From: Raphanus sativus
Lineage: Eukaryota; Streptophyta; Magnoliopsida; Brassicales; Brassicaceae
DNA length: 64,000 nt
Direction: 5' to 3'
NCBI RefSeq assembly: GCF_000801105.2
Contig: NC_079516.1
Location: forward strand, 10,540,001-10,604,000
Both the position numbers and the translations under genes were made by a program. Of this stretch, positions 42,919 through 53,900 are shown piece after piece. The notes below the pieces were generated by a model, which saw nothing but the letters and a program-made list of their open reading frames with translations, was not told the origin of the DNA and made no database searches. Within the stretch, counting starts at the first letter, position 1; every line of letters starts with the position of its first letter.

Positions 42919-44566
42919 TTAACCAAAACAAACATTTCTTGGAACAGCCTTGCACTTCAACGGCTTCTTCATCTCCATGGACAGCTTGAGAACCTCGGCG
43001 AGGTCAACATCAGAAGAACCCTTAATCCATTTGAAATTCTGAATCATTTGACTAACCCAGAGATGAACAGTGGCTAGACCCATTGCTTTACCCGGGCAAA
43101 CTCGACGACCCGAACCGAATGGAGCCAACCTAAGATCCGAACCCATGATGCTTACATCTTCACCATCAATAAACCTCTCAGGCCTAAACTCTTCAGGGTC
43201 AGTCCAGATTTTGCCGTCATGTGTGATGGACCACATGTTGACCATAGCTATGGTTCCAGCGGGGACAAGGTTGGGACCCACGTGGACATCGTGGATAGCG
43301 AGCCTGGCCCAAGAGAGGAGGGGACCTGGTGGGTGAAGCCTCAGGGTTTCTTTGACTACAGCTTGAAGGTACGGAAGTTTTGGGATGTCGGAGTCAGACA
43401 AGGGCCTAGTATTGTTACTTGTAACTGAAGCTATCTCTTTGTAAAGTTCTGCTTGTATGTCTTGATGCAATACCATTCTTGCAAGTACCCATTCCACTAG
43501 AATCGCTACTGTGTCCGTTCCTCTAAATATCATCTCCTACAAAAATCCACATAAAAAGATTTAAAACTGTAGATAACAAATATTTTTAAAAATTTCCGAG
43601 AAATTGAAACTTTATCCACAAGAAAAAACAACTTACCCAAAGAACAGCGATCATGTCGGAATCAGACAACTTTTCATCCTTTTGCAAGCCAAGCAAGACA
43701 TCAAGGAAGTCATTCTCCTCACGATCGAGAGTGTTGTTCCTCTTCATTTTGTGCTTCTCAATGATTCCGCCGACAAAAGTGTTAACTTGTGAGACCAAAG
43801 CTCTACACCTCTTCCTCACTCCTTGGAAGTCAAACCAACGAAGAACACCAAAGTGATCACTCCAGTTAAATATCCCAAGCAACTCATAGCCTTCACTCAC
43901 CAGCCTCTCCAGAAAACATCCATCCCCATCAACTTCATCGAAATCGTAGCTTTCACCAAACACAGTCGTCATTACATTATTCAACGAACCGAAGTGAATC
44001 ACTTTCTTCACTTCAACTTCACCACGGCCAGCTACGGTCTTAATCTTCTCCACCATCTTCATACCGATCCCAACTCTAACACCTTCGAAACTCGCTATCC
44101 TTCTCGGGCTGAAAAGATGCGTTGAAGAGATCCTCCTAAGATTCCTCCAATACTCACCATACGGCGCGAACCCCATAGAACGGTGGAAGAGAAGCTCGTA
44201 AGCTGACTCCTTAAACGGGCGGTCAGCGAAAGCAGAGCTGTTCAAAATCTCTTTAGCCGTCTCCGGTTCACTGGAAATCACAAAACGCGAAAACCCAACA
44301 GAGAACGCCATCAGAGGAGAGGCCTTGAAGCGTTCGGCAAGCGTGGCGAGAACACGGTGAGGGTTGGAACCAGAGAAGACGGAAAGAGAACCAGATGGAC
44401 CAGGAATCGAAACACGGGTCTTGGAGGAGGCGGTCCAGGCCCATGCAAGGCCACCTGGTGAGAGAAAGAAAGCAACAGTGGCTATGAAAAGAGTTATCCA
44501 GGCAAAGGCCTCAAAGGTTACCAGGTTGAGAGAGTTAAAGAACAGAACGTAAGCTTCAGGAGACAT
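42919..44566 (-). CDS. CYP78A5: Cytochrome P450 CYP78A5 (KLUH), copy 3
   Basis: Exon 1 is 44566-43637 and exon 2 is 43536-42919; 515 residues. The protein reads the same as copy 2, including Thr75, Lys343, Lys419, Asp434, Ser472 and Ile481. I saw only silent change(s) in the coding part (for example CCC to CTC on the plus strand at about 43101). Spacer sequences of units 2 and 3 differ more, with deletions in unit 3 (42540-42660). Such conserved exons beside drifting flanks suggest either selection or recent conversion. Confidence 0.95.
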
Positions 44567-44676
44567 TTTTAGCAAGTAATGGTCGAGCAGAGAGAGAGAG
44601 AGAGAGAGAGCAAAGAGAGAAGTATTGAGAGTTGATGAGGATATGAAATGATGTGCATGGGGAGGGTGTTTAAATA
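44567..44676 (-). promoter_or_regulatory. CYP78A5 copy 3 leader and TATA-like box
   Basis: TATTTAAA at 44669-44676 (minus strand) and (AG)11 at 44589-44610 in the leader, the shortest of the four. Confidence 0.6.
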
Positions 44677-46455
44677 GATGGTCACTTGGTTGTTTATCAT
44701 TTTATTAAATCTAGATATTAAAATCTAAATTTAATAAAATATAGATTTTATTTAATCAATAGCTAGAATAATTATGAAATAGTAAGAACTATAAGAATAA
44801 AAATAGTAATTTTGTTTCTAGTACAAATATTTAATAAAATGTTACTATTAAAATCTAGATGTGTTAATAATATGTTAACATATATTAACATATTTTATTA
44901 TATATTAATATTTTATTTTGATATAACAAGTAATATCTTATAGATGTTACTATAAGCTATATATATATATCACCGATAAAATTCTAGGTTCCATATAATA
45001 CATAAAATTAAAATGATCTCATAGAAAAATGGTTGAAAAATATATTTTATAAAATATATATAATATATATATATATATATAAATAAAATTAAGATGAAAG
45101 ATAAAGAGTCTACTTAATGAAAACTAGATATGTTAATATTAGCTAGATTTGCAAATCTAGATATAATAGCTTATAAGATGGCATTATTCAGTATGTTGAT
45201 AAATAACTATATTAATAAAATATGTTAATCTATAAGTATGAAAAATATTCATTTTTAATAATATTAATATCTATTGTAACATCTATAAGATGTTCTTATA
45301 GATGTTACAATAAATTTAAATTTATTAGAGAAATCGCTTAATTTTATTCATGGATTTACAACTCGCGCTATATTAATAATTAAAATCATTTTATACTACT
45401 GTTAAGATAACAAATATAATTGTTTTATATGCAAATATATGTCAATTAATTTTTTCAGATTTGCTTTATTTTTTCTTATTAGATATTTATTAATTATATG
45501 TTAGATAGATTTATTTTTAGAAAATTTAATATTTATAAAAAATTTAAAATATGAAGCTGAATTTTAATATTTTATTGGTTTTTACAATCTTCAAAAATCT
45601 TATGAACATAATTAGATTTTTTTTCTTGTCAATCTCTTATTATGTTAAGTTTTAAATAATTACCTATAAATATCAATCTAACTTTAAGATAATTTTTACA
45701 ATTTTTAATTTATCATTTAATAGTTTTCTGTTGAATTTATTTTATTTTTACATACCTGATTATTTAAAAGTTTTTTTTTGAAAAAAAACTTGATTTCTTT
45801 TAATATTGTTCCTTTTGATAATTTTTTTGTTTTAATTTCAATTATTTATTTAATATATCAAGTTAATTATTTTAATAAAAATTATTTGTTTAACTTATTT
45901 GATTTTCATTTTATTTTTAGATAAATAATTATCTGATATATTTTAATATCAAATTAAAATGTTGATTTGGTATATTATTACAATGATAGTTTAAAATTCT
46001 ATGTGAACACTCTAAATAATATATATCCTTAATTTTGAAATCATATGTTCTTTAAAGATTTAATTTATGTAATAAACTGATTCCTTTTACTATTTTGCAT
46101 TTTTTGTTTTCTAAAGTTAATATTGATTTCTTTAAAGAAATAGCTCAATTTTGAAATCATATGTTCGTTAGATTTATATTGTTTTATTATTTGAAATTCT
46201 TGTTTTCCTTAAGATTTGTTTGTTAGTCAATTTTAAGTAAACCTTCCATAGATTTTATATAAAAATGATTGCTTTAATTATTTTCCTTTCTTTTACTAAA
46301 TTTAATATTGATTTCAATTTATTTTGAAAGAATTTTTTTTGAAAATCTTAACTTATTTTCAATCCAACCATAATAATTATTAATTATTAAAAGAGACTAC
46401 CCATAGTAGTTAGTTAAACGAGTACCCGACCCGATACACCAGATAACCATATCCA
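44677..46455. other. Shortened spacer of array unit 3 to 4
   Basis: Aligns with the other spacers to about 45430, then jumps to sequence matching 41800 onwards (TAGATTTATTTTTAGAAAATTT), so about 1.9 kb including the LINE fragment is missing. The immediate 3' flank of copy 4 is also shortened (about 46350) compared with copies 1-3: the ATATAT run and CCATGACACCAAAACCC block are absent. Confidence 0.8.
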
Positions 46456-48104
46456 TTAACCAAAACAAACATTTCTTGGGACAGCCTTGCACTTCAACGG
46501 CTTCTTCATCTCCATGGAAAGCTTGAGAACCTCGGCGAGATCAACATCAGAAGAACCCTTAACCCATTTGAAATTCTGAATCATTTGACCAACCCAGAGA
46601 TGAACAGTGGCTAGACCCATTGCTTTACCCGGGCAAACCCGACGACCCGAACCGAATGGAGCCAACCTAAGATCCGAACCCATGATGCTTACATCTTCAC
46701 CATCAATAAACCTCTCAGGCCTAAACTCTTCAGGGTCGGTCCAGATTTCGCCGTCATGTGTGATGGACCACATGTTGACCATAGCTATGGTTCCAGCGGG
46801 GACAAGGTTGGGACCCACGTGTACATCGTGGATAGCGAGCCTGGCCCAAGAGAGGAGGGGACCTGGTGGGTGAAGCCTCAGGGTTTCTTTGACTACAGCT
46901 TGAAGGTACGGAAGTTTTGGGATGTCGGAGTCAGACAAGGGCCTAGTATTGTTACTTGTAACTGAAGCTATCTCTTTGTAAAGTTCTGCTTGTATGTCTT
47001 GATGCAATACCATTCTTGCAAGTACCCATTCCACTAGAATCGCTACTGTGTCCGTTCCTCTAAATATCATCTCCTACAAAAATCCACATAAAAAGATCTA
47101 AAACTGTAGATAACAAATATTTTTAAAAATTTCCGAGAAATTGAAACTTTATCCACTAAGAAAAAACAACTTACCCAAAGAACAGCGATCATGTCGGAAT
47201 CAGACAACTTTTCATCCTTTTGCAAGCCAAGCAAGACATCAAGGAAGTCATTCTCCTCACGATCGAGAGTGTTGTTCCTCTTCATTTTGTGCTTCTCAAT
47301 GATTCCGCCGACAAAAGTGTTAACTTGTGAGACCAAAGCTCTACACCTCTTCCTCACTCCTTGGAAGTCAAACCAACGAAGAACACCAAAGTGATCACTC
47401 CAGTTAAATATCCCAAGCAACTCATAGCCTTCACTCACCAGCCTCTCCAGAAAACATCCATCCCCATCAACTTCATCGAAATCGTAGCTTTCACCAAACA
47501 CAGTCGTCATTACATTATTCAACGAACCGAAGTGAATCACTTTCTTCACTTCAACTTCACCACGGCCAGCTACGGTCTTAATCTTCTCCACCATCTTCAT
47601 ACCGATCCCAACTCTAACACCTTCGAAACTCGCTATCCTTCTCGGGCTGAAAAGATGCGTTGAAGAGATCCTCCTAAGATTCCTCCAATACTCACCATAC
47701 GGCGCGAACCCCATAGAACGGTGGAAGAGAAGCTCGTAAGCTGACTCCTTAAACGGGCGGTCAGCAAAAGCAGAGCTGTTCAAAATCTCTTTAGCCGTCT
47801 CCGGTTCACTGGAAATCACAAAACGCGAAAACCCAACAGAGAACGCCATCAGAGGAGAGGCCTTGAAGCGTTCGGCAAGCGCGGCGAGAACACGGTGAGG
47901 GTTGGAACCAGAGAAGACGGAAAGAGAACCAGATGGACCAGGAATCGAAACACGGGTCTTGGAGGAGGCGGTCCAGGCCCATGCAAGGCCACCTGGTGAG
48001 AGAAAGAAAGCAACAGTGGCTATGAAAAGAGTTATCCAGGCAAAGGCCTCGAAGGTTACCAGGTTGAGAGAGTTAAAGAACAGAACGTAAGCTTCAGGAG
48101 ACAT
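46456..48104 (-). CDS. CYP78A5: Cytochrome P450 CYP78A5 (KLUH), copy 4
   Basis: Exon 1 is 48104-47175 and exon 2 is 47073-46456; 515 residues, with an intron one base longer than in the other copies. It matches copy 1 at Ala75, Glu419, Gly472 and Val481 but shares Lys343 and Asp434 with copies 2 and 3, so it is a mosaic, or the ancestral state. All catalytic motifs are present. The immediate upstream region resembles copies 2 and 3 (CACTTGGTTG rather than CACTTAATTG), while the (AG)13 leader resembles copy 1. A transposon-end remnant lies about 560 bases upstream (48661-48702). Confidence 0.95.
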
Positions 48105-48218
48105 TTTTAGCAAGTAATGGTAGAGCAGAGAGAGAGAGAGAGAGAGAGAGAGCAAAGAGAGAAGTATTGAGAGTTGATGAGGATATGAAATGATGTGCAT
48201 GGGGAGGGTGTTTAAATA
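48105..48218 (-). promoter_or_regulatory. CYP78A5 copy 4 leader and TATA-like box
   Basis: TATTTAAA at 48211-48218 (minus strand) and (AG)13 at 48127-48152 in the leader. Confidence 0.6.
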
Positions 48219-50128
48219 GATGGTCACTTGGTTGTTTATCATTTTATTAAATCTAGATATTAAAATCTAAATTTAATAAAATCTAGATTTTATTTAATCA
48301 ATAGCTAGAATAATTATGAAATAGTAAGAACTATAAGAATAAAAATAGTAATTTTGTTTCTAGTACAAATATTTAATAAAACGTTACTATTAAAATCTAG
48401 AAATGTTAATAATATGTTAACATATATTAACATATTTTATTATATATTAATATTTTATTTTGATATAACAAGTAATATCTTATAGATGTTACTATAAGCT
48501 ATATATATCACCGATAAAATTCTAGGTTCCATATAATACATAAAATTAAAATAATCTCATAGAAAAATGGTTGAAAAATATATTTAATAAAATATATATA
48601 TAACAAATTAAGATGAAAGATAAAGAGTCTAAATTATATTCAAATCTGGATATATGAAAATGAATAATGGTATCTTCAAAGTGGTATTTTTGAAAATTCC
48701 CCTAATATTAGCTAGATTTTGCAAATCTAGATATAATAGCTTATAAGATGGCCTTATTCATTATGTTAATAAAAAACTATATTAATAAAATATGTTAATC
48801 TATAAGGATGAAAAATATTCATTTTTAATAATATTAATATCTATTGTAACATCTATAAAATGTTCTTATAGATGTTAAAATAAATTCATATTTATTATAG
48901 ATATCACTTATAATTTTATTCATAGATTTACAATTCGCGCTACGCCCGAGTCTATATTAATAATTAATATCATTTTATACTAATGTTAAGATAATAAATA
49001 TAATTGGTTTATATGCATTTTATATGAAAATTTATTCAGATTATGCTTTATATTTTTCTTATTTAGACTTTTATACAATTATACTCCTTTAAATACTAAT
49101 GTGTAGATATGTTCTTCTTTGTGTTTGTAAATGTGTGTAAGTGTATTTATAAATGTGTTTATATTGTTTATTGATCCTATTTTTTAAAGAAATATATTGA
49201 TTGTTCTATTCATATTAATTTATATTAAATTATTATAAATATTTTATTATACTGTTTTATCTATCTTTTTATTTGAATGACATAAAAAAATTAATCCATA
49301 TGCACAATATCTAACTTTGCTTTGTATTCACCAAATTTTTACAATGAAAGTAGAATTATTAATATTTTGTGAATATATGTATTTGAAATACTCATATTAA
49401 TTCTTTTAAATGCATATCTGGTAGTATTACATTAAGAATTAGGTTTAATCATAATAAATATCTTGATGAATTTTAAATAATTTTAAATATTATTTTAGAT
49501 ATCAGAAAAGGGAAATAAATATATACAACTTTGAACTAATATTTATTAAAATAACCATATACGAATCAAAAATAATAGATATTCTTCTACTTGATCTAGT
49601 TACAATATTAATTACTGGCAGTATATGATGTTTTATTAGTTCACATCATATTTCATAAACTTAGATAATATAGTTTCCAATTGACAAATATATAATGAAT
49701 ATTTTTCATATTTTTTTCTGTTGTCTCTGAGACTATACTTTAATTTCAATATTATTTGTAAATATTAGTATACTTTTCAACTAATTTGTTTTCTTAACCA
49801 CTTTTGATTCTTTTTTATATTTTCGTATATTTCAGTAACATTTTTGTTTCAAATATCTTTCATTGACCGAACTCATGTAAGATAATTTTTAATTTTATAT
49901 GTTATGTTAATTTCTTTAATAACATTCCATAAGCATATGTCCTATAGGTGACAAAACACTTATGAAAAGTCACTATGTACTTTTCCTAATTGTTAATAAC
50001 CATATTAAAAAAAACTTGTAGATTATGAACTATTTGTGATTTTGTTTTAAAATATAAGTCAAAATTTATTAAAATTGATAATTAAATAACTATGTTAATT
50101 CATTTGATTGGCAAAAGTCAGTTTGAAA
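48219..50128. other. Upstream spacer of array unit 4, right end of the array
   Basis: Aligns with the unit 1 and 2 spacers until about 50128, apart from the insertion at about 48650-48702 and a deletion at about 50035 that removes the LINE site and its surroundings. After 50128 the sequence is unrelated to the units. Confidence 0.75.
48661..48702. mobile_element. Lone end of the telomere-repeat TIR element
   Basis: The reverse complement begins GGGGAATTTTCAAAAATACC and continues CACTTTGAAG, ATACCATTATTCA, matching the left end of the element at 2123 almost base for base. It is found only in unit 4, so it arrived, or was converted in, after the units separated. Confidence 0.8.
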
Positions 50129-50787
50129 AAAAAAGACCAGCCGAATCAGGAAACAAAAGTTTCTTAAATATGGGTTTATGCGGAATTGTGCAACTTGAGT
50201 TTATATAATAAACAAGGGTCAAAAGAATTTAGTTGTGTTTCCTTAATATCTCTCTCTATAGTTTGTCTCTTTAATCTCTTTATATAGTTTGTTTCAAGTA
50301 GAAGAAAAGATGTTTAGAGAGAGATGGGAGATAAGGTGTGAAGGCATTCAGAAAAATAATAAATCAGAATGATGATTTGTCATATTACGATTGGAGATTT
50401 AAAATCCCATGTGGACGCTTTCAATGGCTTATCGCGTCAATTTTTATATAGTATAGATTTTTAATTCATTAAGAATATCTATGTAACCAACAATCATAAG
50501 AATTAACGTGAATGCGACACATAGAAAACTGACTTCTTAAATAATATTATAGAGATGATGATAAAAATACAACTTTTAAATCATTTTCAACATCTATATA
50601 TATTTTAAAAACATAAACAATCAACAAACAAAAATTGTGTATTTGTATTATTCAATCAAATATTAAATACATAATCTTATAATTAAGAAAATTTGTACTA
50701 AAATTATAATTGAAAAGAAAAAAATTTGCGCTTTTAAAGAACGGGTGAAAATATAGTATATATATTATACACAGTTTTTTATTGACT
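50129..50787. other. Spacer right of the array
   Basis: No gene recognised. TTTATATAATAAACAAGGG and a CT-rich stretch (TATCTCTCTCTATAG) near 50230-50290 look promoter-like but lead into no reading frame. 50726-50750 (TTTGCGCTTTTAAAGAACGGG) resembles a weak Helitron 3' hairpin. Confidence 0.4.
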
Positions 50788-50802
50788 AAGAAATACTAAT
50801 TT

Positions 50803-51108
50803 GTGGAAGCCCCTTTGGTCCAGTGGTTTGACTAAGGGTTCAATTGCTTCTACAGTCGGAGGTCTGGGATTCAAAACCCAGAAAATATCAAATTATGCAG
50901 ATTATAGAGAAACATGTTACAGGAGATCTTCAGCTTGGTATATGGCGTACCATCGAACATGGATCTCATATTACGGCTCAGAGTGGTGCAGTCAGGCGTG
51001 TATTTTCACATGGTGGTAGAATTGTCGGCCGTAGAATCGTCTTTGTAATATTCTCATAGTTGTAATAGCATAATTAATCGATAATAATCGATTCAGACGT
51101 TAAAAAAA
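50803..51108 (+). mobile_element. tRNA-derived SINE, copy 2
   Basis: Same family as 27714-28021: GGTCCAGTGGTTTGACTAAG, GGGATTCAAAACCC and an end with CAGACGTT and an A-run. A perfect 15-bp target duplication AAGAAATACTAATTT lies at 50788-50802 and 51109-51123. The B box is less perfect than in copy 1. Confidence 0.9.
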
Positions 51109-51123
51109 AAGAAATACTAATTT

Positions 51124-51603
51124 TTGTGCATATTTTATGCAAATATTCTTTGAAACTCTAGATTTTCATTTGGAAATATGTGAAGATATCTTTATACACA
51201 ATACAAAAGATAGTTAGAATTAATAGATCGTATGAGTAGGGAGATCATGTCAAATCCAAATAAGTAATTATCTCTAGTTTCAAAAAATCTCTCTTAACAT
51301 ACGAAAATTCCAAAAAATATATTTTTTTCCAAAAATTATGTTGTTCCCTAGAAAGAGAATATACGCTGAGATTTATTGTTTCCCAGATTTGTCTCTTCAT
51401 TTCTTAACACTGAGAACCCTTGTAACTTCCTTTTGTAGTGGATTTTTGCATCTCTTGTCAGATTCATTGAAGAATCCTAGGATATACGTGGTAATTCGTT
51501 TGTGTTCTCACGCGTTTTATTGTTCTCTATTCAGATTTTGTTTTCACCCTTGTTCTTATTTACAATAGTTTGCTTAGCTTTTTTTCTTTATATTTGTAGA
51601 CAA
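51124..51603 (+). other. Upstream region of the MATH gene
   Basis: AT-rich, then a mixed stretch from about 51340. Probably contains the promoter and a leader, possibly with a leader intron ending TTTGTAG at about 51600, just before the ATG. No separate gene. Confidence 0.4.
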
Positions 51604-53183
51604 ATGGAGGATCAAAAGCCGACGAGTTTCACGTTTGAGATAGATAACTTATCTGACAAGAAAGGTCTTATCTCATCACCAAAATTTTTATGCGGCAACT
51701 GCGAATGGTAAAGGAAACTCTTATACATATGTTGTGGTTCTTTATAGGTCCACTAGATTCAGTTAAAAAGTTTCTCTTGAGATCGATTTTATTAATTTTT
51801 TGTATAACAAATTTTTTTTTTTGACAGCAACTTAAAAAAATTGATTGAAATTTATTTGATTTTTGTTTCAGGTTTGTTAACGTTTACCCCAATGGATATC
51901 AAATTGATGAACGCTTGTCTCTGCACCTCCAGGTTGCAAACCCTGAATCATTGCCACTTGGATGGAAAAAGCAAGCTAGCTATTCCTTTGCTCTACTGAA
52001 TCAATCAGGCAAAGAACTCTACAGAACACCTGGTAATTAACTTATCAGGCCTAATCTGTATATTTTTTTTCGAAAGAATGTTAAATTCGTATTCCTTGAA
52101 AAAGCCTGTTTACAGTAGGTGCTACCCTTTATATAAACCCAGCACTATACATAAACTCAAATAAGCAGAATCAACAAGAAAACTATACTCTGGAACTAAA
52201 CCAATATTGTAAAACTTCTTCCATCCCCTAATCTCTACATGCATATATGTTTGATTGTCGTGGATATAAACCTATCTGTTTCTGTCATACAGAATCGTGC
52301 AAAATTTTCCGCGCTCAATTCACAGGATGGGGTAGCCCAAAGGCCTTCACTCTTCAAAAGCTTCAAGATATGGGTTTTTTGGAGAACAACAAACTGATCT
52401 TAAAGGTTGACGTAAAAGTGATTCAAGCTGTTAAGGAAGAAGCTGTAACTGGGAAGGACATGTTAGATGTCCGTGGTTTCAAAGTTCTTTATTCTCAGGT
52501 ATGATTATTACCCTTTTTATCTTTCTTTTTATTTTGTTTCCTTTTCTACGATTGATCTTGTAAACATAATCACATATTTTCCTCAGTTGCCTTCAGTGAA
52601 TAGGCTTTTCAGAAAGCACCCGGACGTGGCAGTGAATTTCAAACTAAAGAACCAGTCGGTGAAGACAACATACATGAATCTCCTCCTTGGTCTCATCGAG
52701 AAACTGGACAAGCCTTCACTTAGCTTTACCGAAATTGAGCTAAGCAACGCTCAAAGCGAGTAGATTGATCTATCAGAAGCTGGCTTCGAACTAGACTGGT
52801 TGAAGAAAAAGCTTGATGAGATTTCTTTGGAGAGGAAGAGAGGAGTTACTGATGGTTCTCGAGTCCAAGAACTTGAGGAAAACATCCAGAACCTCAGCCT
52901 TGAACTGGACATGGAGAAGGTAAGGTATGCTACTTGTGCTGCTAAATTATTGTCGTTGGAGCAGACAGTGTCCGAACTCAGGGTCGAGCTGAGCAAAGAG
53001 AAGGGAAAATCTGATTCTTCTGCTGCTGAAGTTTTGTTGTTGGAGCAGATGGTGTCAGATCTCAGAGTTGAGCTGAACAAGGAGAATGACAAATCTACTC
53101 CTCTTAAAGACTTGCCCGAGGGTGTTTCTCACTCTTGGGAAGTATTAGATTACGCCGATCTCTGTACTAACGAAGGAGAATGA
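51604..53183 (+). CDS. MATH and coiled-coil protein, interrupted by one stop codon
   Basis: Exons 51604-51707, 51872-52032, 52293-52498 and 52587-53183 join in frame. Residues about 7-135 form a MATH (TRAF-C-like) domain: FTFEIDNLSDKKGLISSPKF, NVYPNGYQIDERLSLHLQVA, SYSFALLNQSGKELYRT, and FTLQKLQDMGFLENNKL. The C-terminal part is a heptad-rich coiled coil (LEENIQNLSLELDMEK, two LLxLEQxVSxLRVEL repeats). Such plant-specific MATH/coiled-coil proteins form large clusters in Brassicaceae; most have no assigned role, though MATH domains bind partner proteins. The frame is broken only by TAG at 52761-52763 (codon 216), where relatives have a Leu codon. The remaining 139 codons stay open. Either the product is a 215-residue MATH protein without the coiled coil, or the gene is a young pseudogene. 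Confidence 0.8.
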
Positions 53184-53499
53184 AAACAGTCGTTTTTATG
53201 TTTTCTCACTCACTCTTGGGAAGTATTTGAGGGTTTTTTTATATGATGTTTTAGCTGGATGTTTTTGTTTTAATCTATTTGATGTTTTGAAACTTTCAAG
53301 GAAAAAATATTAAAATCTTCTATTCTATTAATTCTGCAGTTTGCCCTATTGATAAAAGTTGTGTTCATTTTTAAAATTTATAACTCCCTTTTAATACACT
53401 TTAATATACATTGGTTTACTTTGGATAACTGCTGTTATTGGATTATACACCTTTAGTTTTTTTTTGACGTAAAGAAATGGTAACTGTCTGGTCGCCGTT
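53184..53499. other. 3' flank of the MATH gene
   Basis: Probably 3' UTR. The phrase CTCACTCTTGGGAAGTATT occurs both at the end of the coding part (53129) and just past the stop (53210), a small duplication. Confidence 0.5.
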
Positions 53500-53900
53500 A
53501 TGACTCTGCTGCTCTGCATTCACGGACAGAGCGCTTGGCTGCATCGATGGTGAGAATCGAGAAGCTCCGGAATCATGCTTTGACCGATTGAAGCTTCGCG
53601 GTCATGGTTTCGAACCGAGGCTGATGAATCGAGCAGTACGTCTCCTACATCTCTTTTCCAAGTGGTCGCTGCAAGCTTTGCGGACCAAAAGCGTGAAGCT
53701 TGGATCGAGGAACTCAAAGCGAACAAGCCACACTTCTGCTTATCGGTCGATTCGTAGTCTCGGGGAAGAGGGAGAGCGAGCTTCAGCCCAGAAGACCACG
53801 TCGAGCACTCCGTCTTCACCGCAGAGAGCGCTCTGCAACTCTCGATCTGGCTATGGCCGATTTCTGCATTTTTGCACACTTAATCCCTGAGCTTTTGACA
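53500..53900 (+). pseudogene. GC-rich coding-like fragment of unknown origin
   Basis: An isolated island of about 50% GC in AT-rich surroundings. In one frame it reads TERLAASMVRIEKLRNHALTD then stop. In another it reads SFADQKREAWIEELKANKPH followed by FCLSVDS, a stop, and SPEDHVEHSVFTAESALQLS. These look like genuine helical protein remains rather than random translation, but I do not recognise the parent gene. Several frames are needed and stops intervene, so it is not functional. It could be a gene fragment carried by the adjoining Helitron. Confidence 0.4.

Larger units (their letters stand above)
31473..50128. repeat. Tandem array of four CYP78A5-containing units
   Basis: Units begin at a shared ATAGATTTTATAT motif at about 31473, 37007, 42545 and 46249, giving lengths of about 5.5, 5.5, 3.7 and 3.9 kb (the last stops at about 50128, where GACAAAAGTCAGTTTGAAA still matches 35777 and 41321). 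Each unit holds 3' flank, a complete CYP78A5 gene on the minus strand, its promoter, and AT-rich spacer. Unit 3 lacks about 1.9 kb of spacer, and unit 4 lacks the far end. Genes start at the same relative place in every unit. The flanks differ by scattered substitutions and small indels, while the coding exons are almost unchanged. Confidence 0.95.

Noticed and set aside
47067..48242. A longer CYP78A5 copy 4 start with about 46 extra N-terminal residues
   Set aside because: The extra part reads through the CT-repeat leader and TATA region, and the KLUH start [10 protein letters not shown] at 48104 is conserved in all copies.
31473..50128. Direct repeats considered as a CRISPR-like or satellite array
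   Set aside because: The units are kilobases long and each contains a complete plant gene.
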